A stretch of 64,000 nt of DNA, taken from Achromobacter sp. B7 (GTDB lineage Bacteria; Pseudomonadota; Gammaproteobacteria; Burkholderiales; Burkholderiaceae_B). Positions 18,476-27,659 of the stretch are shown piece after piece (positions within the stretch are counted from its first letter, which is position 1; each line of letters starts with the position of its first letter). Where the stretch lies: positions 6,076,001 to 6,140,000 of the forward strand of contig NZ_CP032084.1 in the NCBI RefSeq assembly GCF_003600685.1. The letters run 5' to 3'. Below the pieces are notes generated by a model, which made no database searches, was not told the origin of the DNA, and worked only from the letters and a program-made list of their open reading frames with translations. The position numbers and the translations under genes are program-made.

Positions 18476-18498
18476 GGCCGGCCATGACGGCCGGCCTT
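18476..18498. terminator. hairpin between gntR-type gene and cyaY
   Basis: GGCCGGCC (18476-18483), loop ATGAC, GGCCGGCC (18489-18496), followed by TT on the plus strand. It probably serves the convergent cyaY transcript together with the neighbouring hairpin. Confidence 0.55.
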
Positions 18499-18531
18499 AT
18501 CAGCCCTTGTTACTTTGCGAGTACGACGGCT

Positions 18532-18861
18532 TTATAGTTTCAGCGTAACCGGCACGCCGGCCGCGGCCGAGCAGATTTGCGACAGGGCGTCCGGCAGTTG
18601 CGGGCCGCCACGGGTGTCGTTCCAATGGTGGCCGTCGTAGCGGTAGTGGAAGCCGCCACTGCGGGCGGCTACCCACAGTTCCTGCATGGCGGCCTGGCTG
18701 TTGACGACGACATGGGTGTTGTCTTCGAAAACCATGGTCAGGACATTGCCGCTGCGGGTGGTTTCCACGTCGACGTCGAGCGAAGCCGCCCAGTCGTCGG
18801 CCTGGCTTTCGATGCTGTCCAGCACCTGGTCGATCAACGCAAGAAATTCGGTTTCGGTCAT
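18532..18861 (-). CDS. cyaY: iron-sulfur cluster assembly protein CyaY (bacterial frataxin)
   Basis: A small acidic cytosolic protein of 109 residues that binds iron and modulates cysteine desulfurase activity during Fe-S cluster assembly. The acidic first helix (ETEFLALIDQVLDSIESQADD), the VVNSQAAMQELWVAA strand-turn and the HWNDTRGG block are frataxin hallmarks. The start is ATG 18861 (MTETEF); the frame is open 32 codons further upstream but only the shorter form fits the family length of about 106-110. It diverges from lptM-lysA, and the genes share a control region of only about 30 bp. Confidence 0.95.
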   Translation of the reverse strand: MTETEFLALIDQVLDSIESQADDWAASLDVDVETTRSGNVLTMVFEDNTHVVVNSQAAMQELWVAARSGGFHYRYDGHHWNDTRGGPQLPDALSQICSAAAGVPVTLKL

Positions 18862-18892
18862 AATCGAGCCTGCAAGAATTACGGAGTTCCCA

Positions 18893-19069
18893 GTGTTCCA
18901 ATTGGCATTCAGCCGCATGGCTCTTCGCATTGTAGCCACGCTTGTGGCCTCCGGCATGGTGGCGGCATGCGGCTACAAGGGGCCTTTATACATGCCGACG
19001 CCTGACGGCAAGCCGCCGTCGCGTTCGCAGCCCGCGCCGCAGATCCCTCCCCCTCCTTCGATCCCATGA
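18893..19069 (+). CDS. lptM: LptM/YifL-like small lipoprotein
   Basis: A predicted 58-residue lipoprotein. A short hydrophobic signal is followed by the lipobox VAAC and the strongly conserved mature start CGYKGPLY, then a Pro-rich tail. LptM in E. coli assists assembly of the LptD LPS translocon in the outer membrane. The GTG start at 18893 is chosen because GGAG (18883-18886) lies 6 bp upstream; ATG 18917 would give a 50-residue form with the lipobox Cys at 18. The stop overlaps the lysA start (ATGA). The neighbourhood cyaY-lptM-lysA mirrors cyaY-yifL-dapF of enterobacteria. Confidence 0.85.
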   Translation: MFQLAFSRMALRIVATLVASGMVAACGYKGPLYMPTPDGKPPSRSQPAPQIPPPPSIP

Positions 19070-20358
19070 CGACAGCCTTTCCCCTGCCGCCGGAGTTGAC
19101 CGGCCATCCCTATTTCCAGTACCGCAATAACGTACTGTACGCCGAGGATGTGCCGCTGGACCATCTGGCGCATGGGCTAGGCACCCCGCTGTACGTGTAC
19201 TCTCGCGCGGCGCTCAAGGCCGCTTGGGAAACCTATCGCAGCGCCATCGGGCCGCTGCCCGTGCTGGTCTGCTACGGGATGAAGGCAAACTCCAACCTGG
19301 CGGTCCTAAAGGAATTCGTGCGGTTGGGCGCGGGCTTTGACATCGTCTCTGGCGGCGAGCTCAAGCGCGCGCTGGCGGTGGGCGCCGAGCCCTCCAAGAT
19401 CGTGTTTTCCGGCGTGGGCAAGCAAGCCTGGGAAATGCGCGACGCGCTGGTCGCCGGGGTGAAATGCTTTAACGTCGAATCGGAAGACGAATTGCGCCGC
19501 CTGTCCGAAGTGGCGCAGGACATGGGCTTGCGCGCGCCGGTGTCACTGCGCGTGAACCCCGATGTGGACGCGCAAACGCATCCCTATATCTCCACCGGCC
19601 TGAAAGAGAACAAGTTCGGCATCGCCATTGAATCGGCGCTGGACGTTTATCGCGTCGCGCGGGAGCTGCCGGGCCTGGAGATCGTGGGCGTGGACTGCCA
19701 TATCGGCTCGCAGTTGACCGATATCAGCCCCTATTTCGATGCGCTGGAAAAGCTGCTGGACCTGATCGATGCGTTAGAACGCGAAGGCATCCGCATCGCC
19801 CATCTGGATTTGGGCGGTGGGCTGGGCATCCGCTATACGGACGAGACGCCGCCTTCGCCCAAGGCGTTGCTGGACCGGGTATTTGAACGGCTGAACGCGC
19901 GCGGCCACGGGCATCTGCATCTGGTGCTGGAGCCCGGCCGTTCGCTGGTGGGCAATGCCGGCATGCTGCTGACCACGGTGCAATATCTAAAGCATTCGCC
20001 GGCGCGCAATTTCGCGATCGTCGATGCCGCCATGAACGATCTGCTGCGTCCCGCGCTTTACGAGGCCTATCACGGCGTGCAGCCGCTACGCCCGCGCGCC
20101 GGTGATCAAGTCGAATACGACCTCGTCGGGCCAGTATGCGAAAGCGCGGACTGGCTGGCCAAGGGGCGCGCACTGGCCATCCAGCAAGGCGACGTGCTGG
20201 CGGTGGAATCCGCGGGCGCCTACAGCATGGCCATGGCCAGCAACTACAACACACGCGCCCGCGCGGCCGAAGTCATGGTCGATGGCGACCACTACCACGT
20301 GGTGCGCCAACGCGAGACGCTGGACGATCTGCTCAAGGGCGAGTCCACGCTACCTTGA
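19066..20358 (+). CDS. lysA: diaminopimelate decarboxylase
   Basis: PLP-dependent last step of lysine biosynthesis, converting meso-diaminopimelate to L-lysine. The 430-residue protein has the alanine-racemase-like barrel with the PLP lysine in YGMKANSN (about 70), the HIGSQ and GGGLG phosphate-binding segments, the EPGRSLVGNAG block, and the conserved C-terminal CESADWLAKGR and ESAGAYSMAM that complete the dimer active site. Translation is coupled to lptM by a 4-bp overlap. It ends 87 bp before the convergent T6SS kinase-like gene; the gap holds nothing recognisable. Confidence 0.97.
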   Translation: MTTAFPLPPELTGHPYFQYRNNVLYAEDVPLDHLAHGLGTPLYVYSRAALKAAWETYRSAIGPLPVLVCYGMKANSNLAVLKEFVRLGAGFDIVSGGELKRALAVGAEPSKIVFSGVGKQAWEMRDALVAGVKCFNVESEDELRRLSEVAQDMGLRAPVSLRVNPDVDAQTHPYISTGLKENKFGIAIESALDVYRVARELPGLEIVGVDCHIGSQLTDISPYFDALEKLLDLIDALEREGIRIAHLDLGGGLGIRYTDETPPSPKALLDRVFERLNARGHGHLHLVLEPGRSLVGNAGMLLTTVQYLKHSPARNFAIVDAAMNDLLRPALYEAYHGVQPLRPRAGDQVEYDLVGPVCESADWLAKGRALAIQQGDVLAVESAGAYSMAMASNYNTRARAAEVMVDGDHYHVVRQRETLDDLLKGESTLP

Positions 20359-20445
20359 AGGCGCGCCGGGGCGGCGGCAGGCGTCGCGCCGCCAAGCCGC
20401 TTGTCATCCGCCGGCGCGATTTCCGTGGCACGCAACTTTTGCGTA

Positions 20446-21999
20446 TCACTTGAACTCGTGCGAGATCGCGGCCGGCTTGTCGGCCGCAACCGTCAAGGTC
20501 ATCCGATGCTCGCCCGCCGTCGCATTTCGCACGGTCACCTGGTAGCGTCCTGGCGTCAAAGACAGTTCCCGCAAGGGCGGGCTTACCCCGCGTGAACGGC
20601 CGTTGATCAAGACTTCGCCCCACGGACGCACGGCAACACGCACCGAAACAGGCGCGGCCTTGGGTGGCGCGGTTGAGACGGGCGCGGCTGCGGATGCGGG
20701 TGCGGATGCGGGTGCGGATGCGGATGCGGGTGCGGGTGCGGATTCGGATGCGGATGCGGATGCGGATGCGGCGTCGATATTGCTCGCACTGCCATCAGAC
20801 GCGGGCGCAGGCGCGCCGCCGCTGGAGGCCGCTTCAACATGAGCCGACGGCGTTGCAGGCGTGGGCTGAGAAGCCTGCGATGGCTGAGTTGCAGGAACAG
20901 GCGAAGACCCCTGCGACGCCTGGGTCGCGCGCGTGGGCTGAGAAGCCTGTGGCGGTTCAGGCGCCGTCGCCAGAGGTTGCTGCGGAGCCGGCGCCCTACC
21001 CGGGGTCGGCGCGGGGGCAGGGGCGGGAGCGGAGGCTGTCACGGCAGGCGACGCCTGGGGCATACGTGCCGACGCCTCGGGCGTACCGGCCAGTTCAACA
21101 GGCGTAGACGTCATGCGAACCCAGGCGTACCCGCTGCCCGCCAGCAGTAAGGCGCACGCCAAGATCCAAGGCAAGACGCGCGCGCGTTCACGCGGAAGTT
21201 CGCGTGCCGTCCGCGCTTCGGGCGGCGATGCTGCGGGCGGCGGTGCTTCGGGCTGCGATGCTCCGGGCGGCGATGCTGCGGTCGGCGGCGTCTTGACCTC
21301 AGCAGGGGTAGCCACCGTCGGCAAGGCCGCGGGCAATATCGGCGACGTACGCAGCAGCGGCGTTCCTATCGCTGCCGCGAACGCTTGCGCCGTTTGCGGT
21401 CTTGCGTGCATCGTCATCGCCAAACCGCTATCCACCGCGTCGCAAAACGCCCTCTCGTACTCGTTAGCGCCCCATTCCTCCAGCGGCAAGCAGTCATCGC
21501 GCACGCGACGCGCCAGCGCGCTTGGTGGCGCGCTGCCGGTTGCCAGAAAGTAAGCCAGCGCCGCCAGTCCGTACACATCGGTCCACGGCCCACAGGCATA
21601 CGCCGGATCATCCGTGTATTGCTCGAACGCCGCATATCCGGCATGCCGGGGCGCGTCCTCCGCGTCGGGCGCCGGTGCTACGGGCGGCGGCGTCAACGTG
21701 GCCGCGCCCGTTGCGGCCCTGCCGACGATCGGGTCCCACGGCCCGCCCCCATCAAACGCAACCGCCCCCGGATGGATACCGCCATGCACCCGACCCGCCG
21801 CGTGCAACGGCGCCAGCGACGCGGCCAGCCCCGCGACGATGCGGGTGATCTCGTCTTGGCGCTTGCGACCCGGCGGCAAGCGCATCAGGTCGGCCAGGCG
21901 CGGGTGGCAAGGCGCGGCAGGTATGCCAGCCGTGCCCGGGCTCGGTGGCGTGATGGAAGCGGTCGTCATACGCGGTCCTCCGGGGTCGATCAGACTCAT
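20446..21999 (-). CDS. T6SS-associated degenerate kinase-like membrane protein with PEGA domain
   Basis: A 517-residue protein. Residues about 30-215 resemble a Hanks-type kinase C-lobe: VHGGIHPGAVAF sits where HRDLKPxN should be, and YAAFEQYTDDPAYACGPWTDVYGLAALAYFLATG matches the APE and helix-F region. The N-lobe (glycine loop, VAIK lysine), the HRD aspartate and a DFG motif are not visible, so it is probably catalytically dead. A Pro/Ala-rich stretch precedes a transmembrane helix at about 274-293. A long Ala/Ser/Pro/Thr linker (about 300-440) leads to a C-terminal PEGA domain (about 450-517) expected in the periplasm. ATG 21999 overlaps the tagF stop (ATGA); residue 11 is an alternative start. 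Confidence 0.75.
   Translation of the reverse strand: MSLIDPGGPRMTTASITPPSPGTAGIPAAPCHPRLADLMRLPPGRKRQDEITRIVAGLAASLAPLHAAGRVHGGIHPGAVAFDGGGPWDPIVGRAATGAATLTPPPVAPAPDAEDAPRHAGYAAFEQYTDDPAYACGPWTDVYGLAALAYFLATGSAPPSALARRVRDDCLPLEEWGANEYERAFCDAVDSGLAMTMHARPQTAQAFAAAIGTPLLRTSPILPAALPTVATPAEVKTPPTAASPPGASQPEAPPPAASPPEARTARELPRERARVLPWILACALLLAGSGYAWVRMTSTPVELAGTPEASARMPQASPAVTASAPAPAPAPTPGRAPAPQQPLATAPEPPQASQPTRATQASQGSSPVPATQPSQASQPTPATPSAHVEAASSGGAPAPASDGSASNIDAASASASASESAPAPASASAPASAPASAAAPVSTAPPKAAPVSVRVAVRPWGEVLINGRSRGVSPPLRELSLTPGRYQVTVRNATAGEHRMTLTVAADKPAAISHEFK
20689..20772. repeat. hexanucleotide repeat tract in the kinase-like gene
   Basis: About 14 imperfect units of GCGGAT / GCGGGT in tandem. 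Read on the coding (minus) strand they give the Ala-Ser / Ala-Pro linker at about residues 409-437. Because the unit is 6 bp, slippage would lengthen or shorten the linker without a frameshift. Confidence 0.9.
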
Positions 22000-22712
22000 G
22001 GCCGCCACGTGGGCAGGGACGAGAACAGCCTGGCGAACAACGTGGCGTTCAGCGCGCCGCCATGCACATAGGTTTGCAACGCCGCGCCGTCCGCCTGGTT
22101 GGTCCACCAATAGCTCGTGTGCGAACTGGGGTTGAAGCAAAACGGCAGATCGGGCCACGCATTCAACGCGCGGCGCGCCAAGGGCGCGGATTCCGCGTCC
22201 AGCCCCGCCCGCAAGATGTCCATGATGTCGTTGCCCCCTCGCGGCGCGGCAGGGCCGGGCGCGGCAGTGGGCATGCGGACTTGCTGAAGGCTGCGGTCAA
22301 ACTGTTCGGGCGCGCAGCCATGGCGTACGGCGGCCAACATGCTGGAGCCCACTTGACGGTAGTAGTCGCCGGCGCCATCCAGCATGCTGCTGTGATATTG
22401 CGCGGGCGGCAGCGCCGCGACGACACACAGCGGATACCCGCGCCCCACGCGGTCGCGGCTGGGGGTGATGCAACCCAGCTGCGCCACGCCGGCGCCGGGC
22501 CCTGCCGGAATGGCAAAGTTCCAGATAGGCGCCGAAGCAAAACTGCGCGCCGCGGCCGCGTCCGGCGCCTGCTTCAACGCCACCAGCCCGAACTGCAACC
22601 AGTGGTCCCACCACGCAATCAGTTCACGCGGCAGACGCCGATGCACGAAGTCGCCCGCGGCCGGGATCTTTCCGTACCAGCCCACCTGCCCGTTCTCCAC
22701 TCCAAGCTCCAT
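21996..22712 (-). CDS. tagF: type VI secretion system-associated protein TagF
   Basis: A 238-residue protein. The N-terminus VGWYGKIPAAGDFVHRRLP, then WWDHWLQFGL, is the signature of TagF (DUF2094). TagF is a cytoplasmic post-translational repressor of T6SS assembly in Pseudomonas and Agrobacterium, acting through Fha or TssL-linked complexes. It starts 13 bp after tssM and overlaps the kinase-like gene by 4 bp. In some genomes TagF is fused to the PppA phosphatase; here it is free-standing and no PppA is visible in the window. Confidence 0.92.
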   Translation of the reverse strand: MELGVENGQVGWYGKIPAAGDFVHRRLPRELIAWWDHWLQFGLVALKQAPDAAAARSFASAPIWNFAIPAGPGAGVAQLGCITPSRDRVGRGYPLCVVAALPPAQYHSSMLDGAGDYYRQVGSSMLAAVRHGCAPEQFDRSLQQVRMPTAAPGPAAPRGGNDIMDILRAGLDAESAPLARRALNAWPDLPFCFNPSSHTSYWWTNQADGAALQTYVHGGALNATLFARLFSSLPTWRP

Positions 22713-22725
22713 GTCGATGTCCTGG

Positions 22726-25700
22726 TCACGACGCGCCGGGGCAGGCGAAACCCTGCATCTCGGCTAGATGAAAAGGGCTTTTGACGCTGCTGGCCGTGAT
22801 CTCCAACACCACCTTGCGACCGCCCAGGTCGAACGTGGCCAACGTGATCTCCGGCGAGGGGCCGCGTTGCAATTGCGCGCGGTCCAGCATGCGATTCAGC
22901 GCCCATGGGCCCGACGTTGTCAGGCCTGCCGCGCCGACTTGCGGCGTCAATTCGATACGCACCTGGTTGCTGCCACGCGGCCCGGGCCATTGCACCGTGG
23001 TCGCCACCTGCGGGCCATGCGCGTAGCGCACCGATTGGCCATCCACGTCCATCACAAACTGCGTGATGCCCGCGTCCATCTCCACCGGCCGGATCGCCAC
23101 GCGGTACGACGGCATGGGGTTGCCCGCCATGAAGTACACATCGCGGATGACGCCCGCGCGCTGGAACGCGTCCAGCGTGGCCGAGCTGCCCCCCGAGCGG
23201 CCATCGACACCGGGCTTGAAGCGCCAGCGCGGCCCGGACACGTCGATCTGCGTCGCCAGGTTCTTCTGAAAAAAGTCGTCCATCATGCCGTTCGGCCCGA
23301 ATAACCTGGCCATGTCGTTGGGGGCAACGTCACGCGTGGAGCGGCTGGAGAACGGATAACGGCCCGCCACCGATTGCCCGCAGAACACGCCGATCGTGGC
23401 CGACACCGTCTCGCCCATGCGCGCGCGGGCCACGTCCGACACCTCGCCCGACGCGTTCACCGACAAGGCGTTGAGCACGTCACGCAACGGGCCGGGCAGG
23501 CGTCCGGCTTCGGCGCGCAGCTTGGTCACCGAATCGGAACTCGGGGTCGGGCTGCCGCTACGCAGTGCCGCGTCCGCCGCCGTCAGATAGGTGTAAAGCT
23601 CATTGATCAACCCCGTGGTGGCGGCAATGGGCGGCGCGGCGCCTGCCGCCCCGCCTTCGTTCTGCGCCAGCCGGCGCCACGGCTCGAAGTACTGGTCAAC
23701 GATGCGCTCCAGCTTTTCATCCGACGCATCCGCGCGCGCGGCGGCACCCGGCCCCGTCGGGCCGAACATCTGCTCCAACGCCTCGCGCGTGCTGCCGACA
23801 CGATCGCGCGCCTGGTCCACCAGCGACCGCTCGTCCTTGGCCGAATCGCGCAGCAAGGAAGTCTCGCGCGCGACCCCGCGCACCAACTGCACCAGCGGTG
23901 ATTCCGGCGCGGACAAGGTACGCGCCATCTGGATGTTTTGTAGCAACGACTTGCTGGGCGCCAGCTGCAAGTCGTTCAGATAGCCATCCCACTGCGCCAC
24001 ATAATCATTCATGTACAGGCGCTTGATGCCCGCCACCAATTGGCGCTGCGCCGCTTGGTCCAACATGCCGGGGGCCGGGATGTTCAAGATCCACGCATCG
24101 TCCGACCGCAGCACCTCGGCCACGCTGGACACGCGTTTGTTGAACACGTCCCAATAGCCACGATAGCTGTACAGCGACGGGATGCCCTGGCTTAACGGCT
24201 TGCCGCTCTTGCGCACGAACACCGCGCTGGCCTGTGCCCCGCCCAAGGTCACGGCGGTGTTCTCGGGCGCGATATCGGTATTGGCAAGCGTGCGGCGCAA
24301 GCGGCTGTAGGCGCGTTGCGCCAGCGTATAGCGCGCCAGCTTCTCGCGCGCCTGCGCCACCAGCGCCTCGTCCTTCGGAAAAGGCGATGCCAGCACGTGA
24401 CCCTGTGTCAGGTGGCGCAAATGCAGCGACAACTGTTCGTACTGGCGGCGCGTGTACCCGTCAGGCAACGTCGATTGCATATCCGACAACAGCCACGCAT
24501 GCATGAACTCGGCGTCGTAGCGGTCGGCCTCGTACAACATCAGATAGGCGCGCAACGCCTCGTACGAATACTCCAGGTCGCTTGCCGACGCATCCCGCAG
24601 CGCGGCTTCCACGCGCCGCGCCACCTGCGGCAACAGCACCTGATCCAGCGTGTTGTCATACACGCCCTGCGCGGCCGCTTGCAGCTTGGAGCCCTGATAA
24701 AGCCCGAAGCGGTACGCCAGTGGCGGCGAGTCGATCTCAAAGCGTTCGTGGCGCGGCAGATACCAAAGGCTGTCCAGAAACGGCATCAAGCCCAGCAGGT
24801 CGCCCGTGCGCGTGATCTTGATGTCGCGCGTCAGCTTTTCCACGGCCGGCACGCGCCGCGCCACTTCATCCACATAGGCCGAGTTGTTGCGATAGCTCAA
24901 TGCCCAGCCGGCAATCAGCGCCACGAACATCGCCGTGACCAGCCCGTAACCGGCCCAGTGCAATTGCCGATAGCGGCGTTCCCAACGCAGGTTACGGCCT
25001 GCCAGGCCCGCTTCCCGAAAGATGACGTCGCGCAGCAGGTTTTTCAGGAAGTAGCTGCGGCCCTCGCCTTCGCCCGGCACGCTGGGCGCGGGCGAGGGCG
25101 CACCATCGATGCGCAGGTAGCGCTTCAGATGGCCGGTCACCTGGTCGAAGGTTTCGCCCCCTTGCGTGCCGCTGGTGAAGTACACGCCGCGCGGGATGAC
25201 GCGCGCTTCAAACTTCGACGTGGCGAACACGTCGCTAAGGAAATGGCCCAGGATGTTTTGCAGCCCGGCAAATTGCTGCGGCAGCATGTAGGCCAGTGCG
25301 CGCCGCGCAGGGTCTTCCTCGGCGGCCACCACTTCCGGCAAGGCGTCATCCAGCCGCCGTTGCAGCAGCGCGTACTCGGCATGGAAGGCGTCGTACAAAT
25401 CGAAGTCAGGCTCCTGCGTGCGCGCGTAGGGCAAGGTAAAGCCCCACACCTGCGCCAGCTCATCGCGGCTGAACGACGCAAAGTACTCTTCGAAGCCGGA
25501 CAACAGATCCGTCTTTGTCACCAGCACGTATACAGGAAACGCGATGCCCAGCTGCTCGCGTAGTTCCTGCAAGCGGCGCCGCAGCACCGCCGCGTGCTGC
25601 GCACGCTGCGCATCGGATGCCGACAACAGGTCTTCGACACTGACCGTCAACATGGCGCCGTTGATCGGCTGCCGGCCACGGTACTTGGTCAGCAGGCGAA

Positions 25701-26352
25701 GAAAGCCGCGCCACTCTTCCTCGTCGCCCGTGGGGTCGCTTTCGTGGGTGGTGTAGCGCCCCGCCGTATCCAGCAGCACCGCGTCGTCGGTAAACCACCA
25801 ATCGCAATTGAGCGTGCCGCCCACCCCGCGCAAGGCGACCTTGCCGTAGCGCTCGGCCAACGGGAAGTTCAAGCCCGAGTTCACCAGCGCCGTCGTCTTG
25901 CCCGCCCCCGGCGCGCCGATGATGACGTACCAGGGCAGCTGGTACAGATACTGTTTCGAGAATCGATCCAGCGGACGGCGCTTGCCGCGATTCTCAAAGC
26001 GCGTCTTGCGCAGCAGTTCGACGGCTTCATCAAACCGCGCTTCCAGCTGGCGGATCTCGTCGTTCTCGGCAACGTCTTGCACGGCCTTTTCGGCGCGCGG
26101 CCGGGGACGCAGCTGGCCGAGTAACTGCGCGTTCAAGCGCCCTTCCCGCCACTTGCGCCACACCCAGCGCAGCAGCCATATGGCAAACATCGCCACGATG
26201 ACGATGATGCGCACCGTCTGGCTTTCCAGCGGCCGCACGGCACCCACCGCGATCAGCGGCCCCGCAATCCAGATCAGCAGCGCCAGCGCCACCAGGCCCA
26301 GGAAATTCCACACACGCCGGCTGAAGAACCATCCGAACAATCGGTAGATCAT
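22726..26352 (-). CDS. tssM: type VI secretion system membrane complex subunit TssM (IcmF)
   Basis: A large inner-membrane protein of 1208 residues that spans to the outer membrane via TssJ and, with TssL, forms the T6SS trans-envelope complex. Two N-terminal helices (about 17-39 and 47-63) flank a cytoplasmic ATPase-like domain with an intact Walker A, GAPGAGKT, at 146-153. A third helix (YGLVTAMFVALIAGWALSY, about 460-480) leads to the long periplasmic part and the C-terminal IcmF domain (PSPEITLATFDLGGR). ATG 26352 overlaps the tssL stop by 4 bp. Confidence 0.96.
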   Translation of the reverse strand: MIYRLFGWFFSRRVWNFLGLVALALLIWIAGPLIAVGAVRPLESQTVRIIVIVAMFAIWLLRWVWRKWREGRLNAQLLGQLRPRPRAEKAVQDVAENDEIRQLEARFDEAVELLRKTRFENRGKRRPLDRFSKQYLYQLPWYVIIGAPGAGKTTALVNSGLNFPLAERYGKVALRGVGGTLNCDWWFTDDAVLLDTAGRYTTHESDPTGDEEEWRGFLRLLTKYRGRQPINGAMLTVSVEDLLSASDAQRAQHAAVLRRRLQELREQLGIAFPVYVLVTKTDLLSGFEEYFASFSRDELAQVWGFTLPYARTQEPDFDLYDAFHAEYALLQRRLDDALPEVVAAEEDPARRALAYMLPQQFAGLQNILGHFLSDVFATSKFEARVIPRGVYFTSGTQGGETFDQVTGHLKRYLRIDGAPSPAPSVPGEGEGRSYFLKNLLRDVIFREAGLAGRNLRWERRYRQLHWAGYGLVTAMFVALIAGWALSYRNNSAYVDEVARRVPAVEKLTRDIKITRTGDLLGLMPFLDSLWYLPRHERFEIDSPPLAYRFGLYQGSKLQAAAQGVYDNTLDQVLLPQVARRVEAALRDASASDLEYSYEALRAYLMLYEADRYDAEFMHAWLLSDMQSTLPDGYTRRQYEQLSLHLRHLTQGHVLASPFPKDEALVAQAREKLARYTLAQRAYSRLRRTLANTDIAPENTAVTLGGAQASAVFVRKSGKPLSQGIPSLYSYRGYWDVFNKRVSSVAEVLRSDDAWILNIPAPGMLDQAAQRQLVAGIKRLYMNDYVAQWDGYLNDLQLAPSKSLLQNIQMARTLSAPESPLVQLVRGVARETSLLRDSAKDERSLVDQARDRVGSTREALEQMFGPTGPGAAARADASDEKLERIVDQYFEPWRRLAQNEGGAAGAAPPIAATTGLINELYTYLTAADAALRSGSPTPSSDSVTKLRAEAGRLPGPLRDVLNALSVNASGEVSDVARARMGETVSATIGVFCGQSVAGRYPFSSRSTRDVAPNDMARLFGPNGMMDDFFQKNLATQIDVSGPRWRFKPGVDGRSGGSSATLDAFQRAGVIRDVYFMAGNPMPSYRVAIRPVEMDAGITQFVMDVDGQSVRYAHGPQVATTVQWPGPRGSNQVRIELTPQVGAAGLTTSGPWALNRMLDRAQLQRGPSPEITLATFDLGGRKVVLEITASSVKSPFHLAEMQGFACPGAS

Positions 26353-27659
26353 TCTTTGCCTCCTTGTGCATCGCCCTCATGCGGGGTGGGCGGCACCAGC
26401 ACCGTGATTTCCACGCGGCGGTTCAGCGCGCGGCCTGCCGCCGTATCGTTGGGTGCGACCGGGTCCGCATCCCCACGCCCTTCCGCCCGGACGCGCGCCG
26501 AAGCCGATTGCCCCAGGCGTTGTTCCAGCATGTCTTTGACGGCGTCCGCGCGGGCCTGCGACAGATGCCAGTTGGACGGAAAGCGCGCGCTGCGCATCGG
26601 TATGTTGTCGGAGTACCCGCGCACAAGAATGCTGCCCTGCGTCTCGCGCAACGCGTCTGCCACGCGCGACAGCACGGGCAGGTACTGATCGCGAACGGAA
26701 CTGGCACCGGACTCGAACACGCCGTCTCCGCGCAACACCACCACGCTGCGGTCCACCTCGTCGCGCACGCTGACCAGCTGGTCGCGGATTTCGGGCGCCA
26801 GGAACACCGCCAGGCGCGGCGCGGGCGCGGGCCGCTTCACCACCGCCGGGGCGATCTGCACGACAGGCGGCTTGAGCTGGCTGATGGACGCAAACACGCC
26901 GTCCGACTGGCTGCCCAACCGCCATCCCAACCCCCAATACAAAGCCAGCGCCAGCACGGCAGCCAATGCGCCGAAGACCCACAGCGGCACGGGCAACCGC
27001 CGCAGCGGCGTTTGCGCGGGCTCATCGCGCCAATGGGGCGACAGCGCAAGCGCGTACTCCCCACGTGCCCCCCGCAGGATGCGCAGCAAGCGCTGGCGCA
27101 GCGTTTCCAGTTGCGAACGGCCGTTGTCCATCACGCGGTAGCGGCCTTCAAAGCCCAGCAGCAGGCAGTAATACAGCAGTTCAAGCAGGTCCAGGTGTTG
27201 CGCCGGGTTTTGCGACAGCTTGGCCAGCAGCTGGAAGAATTTCTCGCCGCCCCAGGTCTCGTTGTGAAAGGTCACCAGCAGACTGTGGGCCGACCACACA
27301 CCGCCCCCGCCCCACGGGGTCAACGCGGCGGCTTCGTCCAGCGCGGTGCACAAGCAGTAGCGCGCGCCCAGGATCGTTTCGTTGGGAATGCCCGCCTGCT
27401 GTGCGCGCAACTCAAACTGACGGATCTCGTCCAGCAAGTGCTCGCGCAGCATCGCGGGCGACGGGTGCGACGCGGTGGCGCGGATTTGCGGGATCAAGTC
27501 CAACAAGGGGTTGGCCGCCGCCACCAGCGGGTTGGCGCCGCTGATGACGTAGTCATGAGGCCGCAGCCGGCTGGAGGCCTGGCCGGGTGTGTCGCCCAGG
27601 CTTCCTGGCGGGGCGGACAGGGTGTGGTCCGATGCATGCATAGCTGTCTCCGCGTTCAA
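26349..27659 (-). CDS. tssL: type VI secretion system protein TssL with C-terminal OmpA domain
   Basis: A 436-residue inner-membrane subunit. The cytoplasmic DotU/IcmH domain (about 50-215) includes NPLLDLIPQIRATA and LLYYCLLLGFEGRYRV. A single helix (VFGALAAVLALALYWGLGW, about 228-248) anchors it. The periplasmic C-terminal OmpA-like peptidoglycan-binding domain (about 325-425) shows RGYSDNIPMRS, NWHLSQARADAVKDML and LNRRVEITV. This is the evolved or specialised TssL form that anchors the complex to the cell wall without a separate TagL. It overlaps tssK and tssM by 4 bp on each side; MHASDH at residue 7 is an alternative start. Confidence 0.95.
   Translation of the reverse strand: MNAETAMHASDHTLSAPPGSLGDTPGQASSRLRPHDYVISGANPLVAAANPLLDLIPQIRATASHPSPAMLREHLLDEIRQFELRAQQAGIPNETILGARYCLCTALDEAAALTPWGGGGVWSAHSLLVTFHNETWGGEKFFQLLAKLSQNPAQHLDLLELLYYCLLLGFEGRYRVMDNGRSQLETLRQRLLRILRGARGEYALALSPHWRDEPAQTPLRRLPVPLWVFGALAAVLALALYWGLGWRLGSQSDGVFASISQLKPPVVQIAPAVVKRPAPAPRLAVFLAPEIRDQLVSVRDEVDRSVVVLRGDGVFESGASSVRDQYLPVLSRVADALRETQGSILVRGYSDNIPMRSARFPSNWHLSQARADAVKDMLEQRLGQSASARVRAEGRGDADPVAPNDTAAGRALNRRVEITVLVPPTPHEGDAQGGKE

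Noticed and set aside
20359..20445. Attachment-site repeat at the T6SS left edge
   Set aside because: No direct repeat shared with the right edge (49943-49957) could be found by eye.
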